DNA of 17,212 nt from Crenotrichaceae bacterium (GTDB taxonomy: Bacteria > Pseudomonadota > Gammaproteobacteria > Methylococcales > DRLZ01), in the NCBI GenBank assembly GCA_011322755.1, contig DRLZ01000041.1, positions 1-17,212 of the forward strand, in the 5' to 3' direction. The translations under genes and the position numbers were made by a program. Under the pieces are notes generated by a model. That model worked only from the letters and a program-made list of their open reading frames with translations. It ran no database searches and was not told where the DNA came from. This document shows, one piece after another, positions 1 to 8,398 of this stretch (the stretch's first letter is position 1; every line of letters begins with the position of its first letter).

Positions 1-320
1 TGCGCTACAGCGCCGACAATTCCGCACATTTGTGATAGTGTCCTGGTTGGAGTTTAGATTAGTAAGCACTCGTTAATTCTAGCAATGTTTTAAACGTTTT
101 GGGCAGGTAATTGGTGTGGTCATTCATTAAATGATAGCTCTGATTTAATGGTTTGGTGCTGTTATCAGGTATACTGCTCATATCTTCACTCTTTAAATAG
201 ATCGTTGAATATTCACATTCAGCTGTGATGTATCCTTCGTGGGTAGTACTCGATGAACTTCTTTTTCCATGCGACAGTCTTAGTTTTTTCAACATAAAAA
301 TACGATAGGTGAGGTAGGCT
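1..320. other. Intergenic or gene-end region with no supported gene
   Basis: No gene can be supported here. On the plus strand two frames are open from the window edge, one stopping at 55-57 and the other at 74-76, so the last codons of an upstream gene may be present, but neither tail is recognisable. A minus-strand open frame of 78 codons spans 59-295; it has no Shine-Dalgarno-like sequence before its ATG and resembles no family I know. The segment from about 60 to 300 is AT-rich and probably carries the leader and promoter of the glycosyltransferase that starts at 321. Confidence 0.4.
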
Positions 321-1049
321 GTGGGTCAGGAGAGGGATGAACGAGATAAAAGTTCTGAGGTGCCATTAATTATTATTCCGGCTCATAATGAGGAAAAATC
401 CATTGCAACGGTCATTGATGCTATCCACAAGCGATATCAATACCCTGTTTTAGTTGTGAATGATATGAGTCATGATGCAACGGCTTTTGTTGCGTCAAAT
501 GCTGGAGCCAAGGTGCTAAATTTGAGAGCCCAATTAGGCGCTTGGGGAGCGACACAAACTGGTGTTGTTTATGCATTGAAAAAAGGCTATAAAATTGTGA
601 TCACTCTAGATGCGGATGGTCAGCATGAGCCTGATTATATCAGTGAATTATTGGATCAGTTAGACTTGGGCAATGACATAGTGATTGGAGCTTTTGTTGA
701 GCGATGCAGCAAAGCTCGCAATCTTGCCAGATTTTATTTCAAATTACTGACTGGTTTACAGATCGAAGATATGACATCAGGTTTTAGAGCGTATAATTTT
801 CTTGCAATGCATGTGGTTGCGTCAAAACAAGCCACATTACTAGACTATCAGGATATTGGCGTTTTACTCATGTGTCGGCGTGCTGGTTTACAGATATCAG
901 AAGTTCAAACACCAATGAATTTGCGTAGTAGCGGTCACTCGCGTGTATTTTATTCCTGGTGGGTTGTGTTGCGTTACATGCTGCAAACCAGCATTCTTTG
1001 CCTATCTCAGATAGGCACGACAAAGACTACCAAGCTTAGGTATAGGTAA
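321..1049 (+). CDS. GT2 family glycosyltransferase (polyprenyl-phosphate mannose/glucose synthase-like)
   Basis: This 242-residue protein is a family 2 glycosyltransferase of the dolichol/polyprenyl-phosphate hexose synthase type. It would move a sugar from an NDP-sugar to a polyprenyl phosphate at the cytoplasmic face of the membrane. The N-terminal fold shows IIIPAHNEE (residues 17-25), an ND pair at 47-48 and the metal-binding DADGQH motif with D97 and D99. MTSGFRAY at 151-158 is also typical of this subfamily. There is one weakly hydrophobic C-terminal stretch (about 213-236) and no clear multi-pass anchor. The start is GTG at 321, chosen because AGGTGAGG lies 5 bases upstream. A DUF2304 gene follows after 7 bp, a pairing common in polysaccharide loci. 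The family is clear; donor and acceptor are unknown. Confidence 0.88.
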   Translation: MGQERDERDKSSEVPLIIIPAHNEEKSIATVIDAIHKRYQYPVLVVNDMSHDATAFVASNAGAKVLNLRAQLGAWGATQTGVVYALKKGYKIVITLDADGQHEPDYISELLDQLDLGNDIVIGAFVERCSKARNLARFYFKLLTGLQIEDMTSGFRAYNFLAMHVVASKQATLLDYQDIGVLLMCRRAGLQISEVQTPMNLRSSGHSRVFYSWWVVLRYMLQTSILCLSQIGTTKTTKLRYR

Positions 1050-1056
1050 TAGTCGA

Positions 1057-1425
1057 GTGGTTATCACTTACCAATGGATTACGGCGATACTGGGTGTATT
1101 TATTGCGGGGAGTATTTTATACCTTGTAAGACGAGATCATCTACACGGTCCTTATGCAATTTGGTGGTTACTGGTTGCCATAATTACCACTGTTTTAGGT
1201 ATCTGGCCTCAGCTTATTGACAAACTGGGCTATTCGCTTGGTGTCGCATATCCGCCAGTTTTGTTATTAGTTCTCGCACAGGGGATGATGTTAATAAAGA
1301 TGCTGACAATGGATATTGAACGTTCAAGGCAAGAACGTCGTTTACGTCACCTGGCGCAACATATGGCGATTCTGGAATCGCTTATCGAAGATCAGAAACA
1401 AACAGAAAACAATCACCGGGAATAA
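1057..1425 (+). CDS. DUF2304-type small membrane protein
   Basis: A 122-residue protein with three predicted membrane segments (roughly residues 5-23, 33-50 and 64-84) and a charged C-terminal tail rich in Arg, Gln and Glu that may form a coiled coil. Size, topology and its place directly after a GT2 glycosyltransferase match the DUF2304 family, whose members accompany polyprenyl-phosphate glycosyltransferases. A membrane-anchoring or partner role is inference. The start is GTG at 1057, preceded by a modest AGGTAA box and 7 bp after the previous stop, so the two genes are probably cotranscribed and translationally coupled. Its last 84 bp overlap, tail to tail, the 3' end of the opposite-strand membrane protein gene. 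Confidence 0.75.
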   Translation: MVITYQWITAILGVFIAGSILYLVRRDHLHGPYAIWWLLVAIITTVLGIWPQLIDKLGYSLGVAYPPVLLLVLAQGMMLIKMLTMDIERSRQERRLRHLAQHMAILESLIEDQKQTENNHRE

Positions 1426-2736
1426 CTGTAAAGTAATACGGTTGATGCTGCTATATTGCTGTGCCCAGCTATAGTTTTGAGTAAGGAAGAACAAGACAAA
1501 GAGATAGCCAAGCAATACAGCTGATGGGATTAATATGAGTTTGCGTTGTTGTACGGATAGTGATGATGAAAAGCTGGAATAAAGTAAACCAGTGATTGTG
1601 AGATAACCGAGTAAGTGCCAGCTGGGTAATTCCAGATAATTAATCATTACAGCCGTCCAGACTGGATGATAGGCTATTTGGAATTTTCCTAGATAAGGTA
1701 GATTGAGTTCCATGGGGCTGAGTACGGTGATAACCGTTATGATTGCTGCCACAATCACACAACTGATGATTAACATCTTTTTCTGCAAAGACGAAGACGC
1801 GTTTACTGACAGCCAGACAGGAAGCAAAGTGGCTACCAGGACAATACCTTCTACCTTGATCAATAGCACACAACATGCTGATATTAGTGTTAGTCCTAAT
1901 TGTGCTCTTGAGGGTATTATCAAATATTGTATCAATGACAGCATTGTAAATGTATAGGCCGTGCTGAGCCAAATATCTGCATAACCTGCTAATGCGACAT
2001 GCGTGTTGATTAGCGGTAATGAAACAATCAGATAAAGACCGGTTATTTTCAGAACAGGGGGAATGTCGAGCAGTTTTAGTTGCCCATAGAACCCTGTTCC
2101 CAAAGCGATAAAACAAAATAACCAGGGTAAATTGACCAGGCTGTCATCCCAACGATTGATCATGAGTGCGAGCCAGGTTTGTATTAATGGGACAGTATCC
2201 GGGTAGTGCCAGGCATCGAGTGTGTGTAAAGAGGAGTCTAGGTTGTTGAGCCAGGTTGTTTTGTCAACAAATGTAACGATTTGACCGAGTTCGAACCAGG
2301 TTCTGGCTTTCACTGACCAGGTCGCCCAGGCATCCCATGCAAACATAGGCTTAACAATGATATTGCAAGCTAGTAAGTAGACGTGAATTGAAATAATTGT
2401 AAAAACAACTATCGGAAACATCAGTGACAAGCTCATTTTATACTGACTCAAATGGCTGCTGGTAATCGTTGATGTTGAAAGTGTGCCTCTGGAGCGTAGC
2501 CACAGCAAAGCGAAACTACTGATACAGAAAATAATAAGAGCAGTGCTGATTATAACTGGAGATAAAGGCAGAACACGGATGATGAGAGTTACTATCACCA
2601 TACCGAGTAAATAGCCATAACCAATAACAATCGTTACTGGGAGCTTCTCGGTTGTAAAACTACAGAATAAGCATATGATTAGAATACCTTGAAGCCAGGG
2701 TAGAGATATCGCAAAAAACAATTCAATTATAGTCAT
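1342..2736 (-). CDS. Polytopic membrane protein, GT-C (ArnT/PMT-like) glycosyltransferase candidate
   Basis: A 464-residue, very hydrophobic protein with about ten or more membrane segments. After three or four N-terminal helices it has WDAWATW at 134-140 followed by KAR (143-145), then HYPD at 177-180. Aromatic/acidic motifs of this kind occur in the first periplasmic loop of bacterial GT-C-fold proteins that take sugars from polyprenyl-phosphate donors, so a periplasmic glycosyl transfer role is plausible. I cannot assign a substrate. The ATG at 2736 has only a short GTGAG box very close upstream. The gene lies about 100 bp downstream of the cytochrome gene on the same strand, and its 3' end overlaps the DUF2304 gene. 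It could accept the lipid-linked sugar made by the neighbouring GT2 enzyme; that is inference. Confidence 0.68.
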   Translation of the reverse strand: MTIIELFFAISLPWLQGILIICLFCSFTTEKLPVTIVIGYGYLLGMVIVTLIIRVLPLSPVIISTALIIFCISSFALLWLRSRGTLSTSTITSSHLSQYKMSLSLMFPIVVFTIISIHVYLLACNIIVKPMFAWDAWATWSVKARTWFELGQIVTFVDKTTWLNNLDSSLHTLDAWHYPDTVPLIQTWLALMINRWDDSLVNLPWLFCFIALGTGFYGQLKLLDIPPVLKITGLYLIVSLPLINTHVALAGYADIWLSTAYTFTMLSLIQYLIIPSRAQLGLTLISACCVLLIKVEGIVLVATLLPVWLSVNASSSLQKKMLIISCVIVAAIITVITVLSPMELNLPYLGKFQIAYHPVWTAVMINYLELPSWHLLGYLTITGLLYSSFSSSLSVQQRKLILIPSAVLLGYLFVLFFLTQNYSWAQQYSSINRITLQLFPVIVFCLFLIFDKRFQNRHMLRQVT

Positions 2737-2838
2737 ATCTCACGGACACAGTCTGTGTTCGTTGATGAACACACAACTGGTAACGAGTATCTCTTTTCTC
2801 TGGTCTCGTTAAAGACAACCCTGGCTTGCCCCAATAAA

Positions 2839-3156
2839 TTATTTCCAGCCAGCTGCAGCTTGATCCAATACAAACTTTGCAACGCCAGCAATTTCTTCAT
2901 CGCTGAGATCTTTACCGAAAGCAGGCATTGGTGGTTTTCCATTGGTAATCAATGCACTGATTGAGCCGGCATTGTCAACACCATTAGCAGCCAGATCTTT
3001 CTGACTTAGTGTTTTTTTAGGATTCATCAAATTTCCACCATTGTTATGACAGCTTGAGCAATATTTGGTAAACACTTCATTTGCTGAAACGTAACTAATA
3101 CTTAACATTGCTAAAATTGCTAACGCTGGTAAGCTGTGAAGTAGGTATTTCTTCAT
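2839..3156 (-). CDS. Small periplasmic cytochrome c (class I, c6/c553-like)
   Basis: A 105-residue monohaem cytochrome c. A Sec signal peptide (MKKYLLHSLP, then a hydrophobic core to about residue 23, with a probable cut after VSA, about residue 25) exports it to the periplasm. The haem-binding CSSCH has C33, C36 and the axial H37; the likely second ligand is M77 in the PPMPAF segment. The C-terminal helix DEEIAGVAKFVLDQ ending in GWK is typical of c6/c553-like proteins. It would carry single electrons between periplasmic or membrane redox partners; which ones cannot be told. A strong GAGGAG box lies 7 bases before the ATG. It interrupts otherwise polysaccharide-related genes and is divergent from the CapD-type gene. 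Confidence 0.87.
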   Translation of the reverse strand: MKKYLLHSLPALAILAMLSISYVSANEVFTKYCSSCHNNGGNLMNPKKTLSQKDLAANGVDNAGSISALITNGKPPMPAFGKDLSDEEIAGVAKFVLDQAAAGWK

Positions 3157-3212
3157 CGTTTAACTCCTCAATTGTAATGAATTGTATTTCGAGCTCGCCA
3201 TGCTCACAGGTT

Positions 3213-3218
3213 ATTATA
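3213..3218 (-). promoter_or_regulatory. Putative -10 element for the cytochrome c gene
   Basis: The minus strand reads TGTTATAAT, a consensus TATAAT with an upstream TGn extension. It lies 57 bp before the cytochrome ATG, which would give a leader of about 50 nt. No good -35 hexamer is seen at 16-18 bp, which fits an extended -10 promoter. Confidence 0.5.
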
Positions 3219-3376
3219 ACACTGCTGCTCGATCTGGTATGGGATCATGATAAGCGGCTCAAAAGTATTTGGCTCACTATCTATTGTCTACTATCGAGAA
3301 TGATTCCAACTACTGTGACACGTTATATTGTGATAAAGTTCTAACGATGTGGTTTCCGATTCTTGTACAGTAGCCG

Positions 3377-5305
3377 ATGATAACTTTTCGATGTAACTGG
3401 CGTAGCTTGGCTGTATTGATATGGGATTTAGCTGCAGTTGCGTCTGCAATATTGTTTGCTAACCTTACCCGTTTTGATGGCACAATCCCTGCTCAATATA
3501 TTCTTCCACTCAAGCACCAGTTGTTATTTGGATTGCCAGTCTACGCTGCTACCTTTATTTTTCTAGGGATTCATAAAGGTGTATGGCGGTTCGCGAGTAT
3601 TGGCGACTTGTGGCGTATTTTAAAAGCAATTGCAATTGGTAACGGGTTGTCAGTGTTGGCGATGTTTTTAGTTAAACATACCTCTGGGCTGGAATTACTC
3701 TCCCGCTCAGTATTGATGCTGACATCCATGTATCTGCTTTTGATCATGGGCGGATCACGGTTAATGGTACGCTTGTTACGTGAACATCGTTGGTTTCGTA
3801 TGCAGCCAACCAAAAGTGTTGTGGTTTATGGCGCTGGTAGGGCAGGACAGTCATTAGTTCGTGAGATTCGGCAACGCCCACAGCTAGGAATGGAAGTACA
3901 TTGCTTCCTTGATGATAACCCTGCATTGCGTAATGGTTTGGTTGATGGTATTGCAGTTAAAGGCTCACTTGAGTTGCTTCCGCAATTGATCGAAGAAGAA
4001 TTAATTGATGAAGTCTTGGTTGGTATCCCTAATCTCAAGCGTGATCGATTCCGACGCTTGATTGAAATATGCGAAGCGGCGGGTATGTCATGCCGGACGT
4101 TACCCAGCCTTTCCGAAGTAGCTCAAGGCAAACTCAGCATTGCGCAGTTAAGAGCAGTCACAGTAGAAGATTTGCTGGGTCGCGACACTGTTGTGCTAGA
4201 TACAGTATTAATAACCAGTTATATCAAGGGTAAAACTGTATTGGTAACCGGAGCTGGCGGTTCAATCGGTACCGAATTGTGTCGTCAGCTCTTGCTGCAT
4301 GATCCTAAGCAACTGATTTTATTGGATCAATGTGAATATCATTTGTATAAAGTAGAACATCAGTTAGAGGTGGATAATGGTATAGAGCTTGTGAGCATAT
4401 TGGGTGATGTGAAAGATGCTATGTCGATGGAACATTTGTTTTCTCAGTATAGACCTCAAGTTGTGTTTCATGCGGCTGCGTATAAACATGTTCCTATGCT
4501 GGAGTTGAATCCAGCTGAGGGGGTATTGAATAATGTGCTTGGAACCCAGGTCATTGCGGTATTGGCAAGCCGGTTTATGGTAGAGAAATTTGTTCTTGTA
4601 TCAACAGACAAAGCAGTCAACCCTGTCAGTGTTATGGGCGCCAGTAAGCGGGTTGCAGAGATCTACTGTCAGAATTTAAATGACCAAAGTGAAACTGCTT
4701 TTATCACCACTCGCTTTGGTAACGTTTTAGGTTCTACCGGGTCTGTTGTCCCTTTGTTTCAGGAACAGATCGCCAATGGTGGGCCCATAACGGTTACGCA
4801 TCCGAATGTGGTTCGTTTCTTTATGACTATTTCTGAAGCAGTTGGTTTGATTTTGCAAGCTGGTGCAATGGGAAATGGTGGTGAGATCTTTGTCCTGGAT
4901 ATGGGCGAGCCAATTAGGATTAAACACTTGGCTGAACAAATGATTCGCTTATCTGGTTTGGAGCTGGATCGGGATATTGAAATTCAATACACAGGATTGC
5001 GTCCGGGAGAAAAATTGTTTGAAGAGCTGTTTCATGAAAATGAAGGTTTACGTAAAACTGAACACGCTAAGTTATTACTAGCAGATGCCAGAAAAGTAGA
5101 GTCAAAATGGTTGAAACATCAGTTAACATTATTAGTTCAAAAAAGTCGGGAAGCAAATATTAATACATTGATAAAACAGCTACATATCATCGTGCCAGAA
5201 TTTCAATCAGCTCGTGTCCATTCTTTTGAAGTGTCAGAGGCTGAAACATTAGAAACAGCACAGATCGTATCATTTCCCCGCACAGTGGTATTACATGAAA
5301 ATTGA
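3377..5305 (+). CDS. CapD/WbpM-type membrane NDP-sugar 4,6-dehydratase
   Basis: A 642-residue long-form member of the FlaA1/CapD/WbpM family, which converts UDP-GlcNAc (or a similar NDP-sugar) to a 4-keto-6-deoxy intermediate for O-antigen or capsule sugars. Four N-terminal membrane helices (about 10-30, 48-66, 83-100 and 109-128) are followed by a first Rossmann-like domain with YGAGRAG at 151-157. The catalytic extended-SDR domain has TGAGGSIG at 291-298, AAAYKHVPMLELNP at 367-380, TDK at 410-412 and M420/K424, where ordinary short-chain dehydrogenases have Tyr/Lys; this Met is characteristic of the family. FGNVLGSTGSV (447-457) is also conserved. The ATG has no clear Shine-Dalgarno. The 3' end overlaps the next gene by 11 bp, indicating an operon. 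The exact product sugar is unknown. Confidence 0.9.
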   Translation: MITFRCNWRSLAVLIWDLAAVASAILFANLTRFDGTIPAQYILPLKHQLLFGLPVYAATFIFLGIHKGVWRFASIGDLWRILKAIAIGNGLSVLAMFLVKHTSGLELLSRSVLMLTSMYLLLIMGGSRLMVRLLREHRWFRMQPTKSVVVYGAGRAGQSLVREIRQRPQLGMEVHCFLDDNPALRNGLVDGIAVKGSLELLPQLIEEELIDEVLVGIPNLKRDRFRRLIEICEAAGMSCRTLPSLSEVAQGKLSIAQLRAVTVEDLLGRDTVVLDTVLITSYIKGKTVLVTGAGGSIGTELCRQLLLHDPKQLILLDQCEYHLYKVEHQLEVDNGIELVSILGDVKDAMSMEHLFSQYRPQVVFHAAAYKHVPMLELNPAEGVLNNVLGTQVIAVLASRFMVEKFVLVSTDKAVNPVSVMGASKRVAEIYCQNLNDQSETAFITTRFGNVLGSTGSVVPLFQEQIANGGPITVTHPNVVRFFMTISEAVGLILQAGAMGNGGEIFVLDMGEPIRIKHLAEQMIRLSGLELDRDIEIQYTGLRPGEKLFEELFHENEGLRKTEHAKLLLADARKVESKWLKHQLTLLVQKSREANINTLIKQLHIIVPEFQSARVHSFEVSEAETLETAQIVSFPRTVVLHEN

Positions 5306-6317
5306 TTTGTCATTATTGCTGGGGTTGATTACAGTTTCCTATGTGATATCTTTGGTCGTTACTCGATATATGACGATTCATCATATTATTAGTGATATTC
5401 CAAATACGCGTTCTTCACATAAAACTCCGACACCACGCGCTGGTGGATTAGGTATTTTCATTGTTTTTATTTTTGTCAGTATCTTTTTCTGGTTATATAA
5501 CCGTACTGTTTTACCTATATGGTTTTATCCGTTTGTACTCTCAACTCTATTGATTGGCTCACATAGTTTGTTTGATGATATTTCAGAGCGATCCGCAATT
5601 GAAAAGTTGCTGGCTCAAGTGATAGCCGCTGCCATTGTTATTTCTTCAGGACTGGTTATCGAATTACCGTTTGGTGGCCCGTGGCTGAATATCGTTGTGA
5701 CAACGTTATGGATAGTCGGGATGACGAATGCGACTAACTTTATGGATGGGCTTGATGGACTTGTTTCCGGCATATTCAGCTTGGCGTTAGTCTTTTTCTG
5801 CCTGATTCTCGGCAGCACAGGTCATTATGATTTATATGTGTTCAGTTTGACTTTGATTGCTGGCTTGATGGGTTTTCTGATTTATAATTTCCCACCGGCA
5901 ATCATTTTTATGGGTGATGTTGGCAGTTGTTTATTGGGTTTTGTGTATTCAGTTATGGTGGTGATTATGCTGGGAGATAATCATTCACCATGGGTAATGC
6001 TGGCAAGTGTTTTGGTGGTCTTTAACCTGTTATTTGATATCGGATTCACGATTATTCGGCGTTTGCTACGTGGTGATAATGTAATGCAAGCACATCGTTC
6101 GCATCTTTTTCAATTGATGAATCGCCTGGGATACAGGCATTTAACAGTATCATTGTGTTATCTCGGTGTGACTTTTGTGCAGGGGATGCTTGCTCTTTGG
6201 GTGTTACGTAACCATACATCATTTGTATGGCTGATCATATTATTGCTTCTTTTAATCCATTTTGTTTATGCCACATTAGTAATCAGTGCTGCAAAACGCA
6301 ACAAGTTATCTTTGTAA
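5295..6317 (+). CDS. WecA/WbpL-type undecaprenyl-phosphate glycosyl-1-phosphate transferase
   Basis: A 340-residue polytopic membrane enzyme of the MraY/WecA family. It transfers a sugar 1-phosphate (GlcNAc, or a deoxy-aminosugar as for WbpL) from a UDP-sugar to undecaprenyl phosphate, starting glycan assembly. Visible motifs are PNTRSSHKTPTPRAGG (36-51), the acidic pair D94/D95, NFMDGLDG at 148-155, MGDVGS at 206-211 with D208, and HRSH at 267-270 in the last large cytoplasmic loop. About ten to eleven membrane helices are expected, as usual for the family. The ATG lies within the dehydratase gene with an 11-bp overlap, so translation is probably coupled; WbpM and WbpL homologues often sit side by side. 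Substrate choice within the family is inferred. Confidence 0.9.
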   Translation: MKIDLSLLLGLITVSYVISLVVTRYMTIHHIISDIPNTRSSHKTPTPRAGGLGIFIVFIFVSIFFWLYNRTVLPIWFYPFVLSTLLIGSHSLFDDISERSAIEKLLAQVIAAAIVISSGLVIELPFGGPWLNIVVTTLWIVGMTNATNFMDGLDGLVSGIFSLALVFFCLILGSTGHYDLYVFSLTLIAGLMGFLIYNFPPAIIFMGDVGSCLLGFVYSVMVVIMLGDNHSPWVMLASVLVVFNLLFDIGFTIIRRLLRGDNVMQAHRSHLFQLMNRLGYRHLTVSLCYLGVTFVQGMLALWVLRNHTSFVWLIILLLLLIHFVYATLVISAAKRNKLSL

Positions 6318-6330
6318 CGATACCTACTTA

Positions 6331-7545
6331 ATGCAGTTCAAAGCCACAAAACAAGTAATGGTTAGTACGGCAAGTCTAATCTGTAGTCTCGCTGTGCTTG
6401 TTTTATTGGGTGCAGAAATGCATCACCCTGCTGGACAGGATATCAAAACACTATCCTATAGAATATCTGGGAATCATCTGAGATCTGTTATGGGGTATGC
6501 ATCTGCAGCTGGTGACACTCTGAAGCTGTCAGCACTTGAAGATGGAATTGCTGTGATTAGTTCTGGTCATGTTCGATTTCTTGCATCAAAATTCCCTTAT
6601 TTAACGCTTCATCAAACTGGGCTTGATACCCGTTTGTCTGTTGCTCTGTTCTGGAGACTGAGAGGTCAGGAAGATACAGTACACACTGAGCAAATATCCC
6701 ATTTTGATGACGGTTTACTTACATTACATCTTGCTAATAACAGTCAGTGGATTGGTGAAGTAGTAGAAATTGGTTTATCAGTGCAAGGTGATTTGCAACA
6801 ACCGCTTGTTATTGAAGCGATCAGTCTGGATCCCTGGACAACGATAAATTGGGTATATTCGATTTGGGATCAATGGTGGGCATATGGTGGATGGAAAGGC
6901 ACATCAATCAATTTCATCAGTGGTGGGATGTACGACAAGGTTCAAAATATACCGGCACCTGAATTACCCATGTTGCCAGTTGTCGCCATTTGGCTTGGTT
7001 TGTCAATTAGTCTGTATGTGCTGGCAATACAATTATTGACACTTAAAATTGAATGGTATTCGGTATTCACCATGTTTGTATTAGCTTGGGTTTTATTGGA
7101 TAGTCGCTGGTTATATGAATTATGGATGAGAACACAGGTTACTCAAAATAGTTACAGTGGAAAAAACCAGCAGCAGAAATGGCAACATGAGAATGATCGG
7201 CAATGGTACAGGATGGTAGAAGAAGTAAAACAATATATCCCGGAACAATCAGCACGGATTTTTCTGGTATTGAAGACTCGGAGACCGCTTGATGACTATT
7301 ATCGATACCGGGTTCGCTATCACTTACTACCACATAATGTTTTTCCCTATCGACAAACGCTTCCAGAACAACAACAGATGAAAAGAGGGGATTATATTCT
7401 TGATCTGGGTGAAAACAATGATGTGCATTATGATAGTGAAGAGTTACAGCTTGTTAACACTCAATTGAAATCAGATGCATTACATCACATTCAATTGAAC
7501 TATAAGTCAGGGCTTGGTCGTTTGTATCAATATCAGGGTGGATGA
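6331..7545 (+). CDS. Unrecognised membrane-anchored protein in polysaccharide operon
   Basis: I do not recognise a named family. From the ATG at 6331 the protein has 404 residues: a hydrophobic segment near residues 11-30, a beta-rich, probably periplasmic domain (about 40-205), two adjacent membrane helices (about 213-238 and 241-257), then a polar domain with an YRYRVRYHLLPHNVFPY stretch (324-340) and an ILDLG strand (356-360). The middle part, with alternating hydrophobic strands and WTTINWVYSIW near 169-179, looks like a jelly-roll or sugar-binding fold, but this is only an impression. The frame is open back to 6286, overlapping the previous gene; 6331 is preferred because it avoids the overlap, though neither start has a good ribosome-binding site and 6358 is possible. 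Position implies a role in polysaccharide assembly or export. Confidence 0.72.
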   Translation: MQFKATKQVMVSTASLICSLAVLVLLGAEMHHPAGQDIKTLSYRISGNHLRSVMGYASAAGDTLKLSALEDGIAVISSGHVRFLASKFPYLTLHQTGLDTRLSVALFWRLRGQEDTVHTEQISHFDDGLLTLHLANNSQWIGEVVEIGLSVQGDLQQPLVIEAISLDPWTTINWVYSIWDQWWAYGGWKGTSINFISGGMYDKVQNIPAPELPMLPVVAIWLGLSISLYVLAIQLLTLKIEWYSVFTMFVLAWVLLDSRWLYELWMRTQVTQNSYSGKNQQQKWQHENDRQWYRMVEEVKQYIPEQSARIFLVLKTRRPLDDYYRYRVRYHLLPHNVFPYRQTLPEQQQMKRGDYILDLGENNDVHYDSEELQLVNTQLKSDALHHIQLNYKSGLGRLYQYQGG

Positions 7546-7552
7546 TGGCGTA

Positions 7553-8398
7553 ATGCCGAATTCTCATTCTACGGTTGATCATCAGATCTTCATCTCAATC
7601 GTTACTTACTATCCTCATCTAGCTGAACTTAACAGTACGCTGAAGAGTTTGAAGATGGCTGTTGATGATGCCTATCAAAAACACTCGATCAAGGTAAAGA
7701 TTATTGTTGTTGATAACAGTGTCAATACTGAGATAGCTGCGCAGATTTCTGCATTACTACAAAAATATTTTTCAGGCACGTCAGAAATTATTTGTTCTGT
7801 ATCAAATGTTGGATATGGAGCAGGACATAATCTGGCATCACTTACAGCGTATAGCCAGTGGCATTTGATAATGAATGCAGATGTCGAGCTGGATGTTGAT
7901 GTACTCAGTTCTGCGTTATCTTTTCTTAAACATTCAGATAATCAAGCGGTTGGATTGATTTCTCCTCAATGTAAAACAGCAGACGGAAAATCATCTTATC
8001 TCTGTAAACGCTATCCGTGTGTACTGGATCTGGCGTTACGTGGATTTGCCCCGGAATGGTTGAAAAAGATTTTTCGGAAACGCTTGGATAACTATGAATA
8101 TCGCCATGAGACAGAGCTTCAACAAGTAAAAAAAGTGACGATTGCAAGTGGGTGTTTTATGTTTTTGCGAGGCGAAGTCTGGCGGAAAATCGGTGGGTTT
8201 TCGCCGGACTATTTCCTGTATTTTGAAGACTTTGATTTGTGTATGAAGTTAAATAAAGTATCGAGCATTACATATGTTCCTGATATGCGAATTGTTCATC
8301 ATGGAGGAAACGCTGCGGGTAAGGGTCTACGGCATGTTTTCCTGTTTGTTCGCTCTGCATTTTATTTTTTTAGCAAGCATGGTTGGCGTTTTTTATGA
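7553..8398 (+). CDS. GT2 family glycosyltransferase, rhamnosyltransferase (WbbL/RfbF)-like
   Basis: A 281-residue family 2 glycosyltransferase resembling O-antigen rhamnosyltransferases. It shows SIVTYYPH (15-22), IVVDNS (51-56), the NVGYGAGHN segment (85-93) and the metal/nucleotide site MNADVEL with D110. The acceptor-side motif is GGFSPDYFLYFEDFDLC (214-230) with E225/D226, followed by VHHGG (248-252). All are typical of the WbbL-like group, which adds L-rhamnose or a related deoxysugar to a lipid-linked glycan in the cytoplasm. The frame is open back to 7514, but the ATG at 7553, 8 bp after the preceding stop and 10 residues before the first beta strand, gives the expected N-terminus. A GGTGGA stretch upstream may serve as ribosome-binding site. 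Donor identity is inferred. The stop codon lies inside an 11-bp inverted repeat. Confidence 0.87.
   Translation: MPNSHSTVDHQIFISIVTYYPHLAELNSTLKSLKMAVDDAYQKHSIKVKIIVVDNSVNTEIAAQISALLQKYFSGTSEIICSVSNVGYGAGHNLASLTAYSQWHLIMNADVELDVDVLSSALSFLKHSDNQAVGLISPQCKTADGKSSYLCKRYPCVLDLALRGFAPEWLKKIFRKRLDNYEYRHETELQQVKKVTIASGCFMFLRGEVWRKIGGFSPDYFLYFEDFDLCMKLNKVSSITYVPDMRIVHHGGNAAGKGLRHVFLFVRSAFYFFSKHGWRFL

Noticed and set aside
59..295. 78-codon minus-strand open frame
   Set aside because: No ribosome-binding site before its ATG, low-complexity Ser/Thr/Lys-rich composition and no recognisable domain. Mentioned only under the 1-320 entry.
1640..2116. 158-codon minus-strand frame inside the GT-C-like gene
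   Set aside because: It is an alternative frame of a long, clearly membrane-protein coding region on the same strand and has no independent support.
2754..2773. TGTGTTC/GAACACA stem-loop between the cytochrome and GT-C-like genes
   Set aside because: No run of T follows on the minus strand and the stem is only 7 bp. It could weakly affect readthrough but is not a supported terminator.
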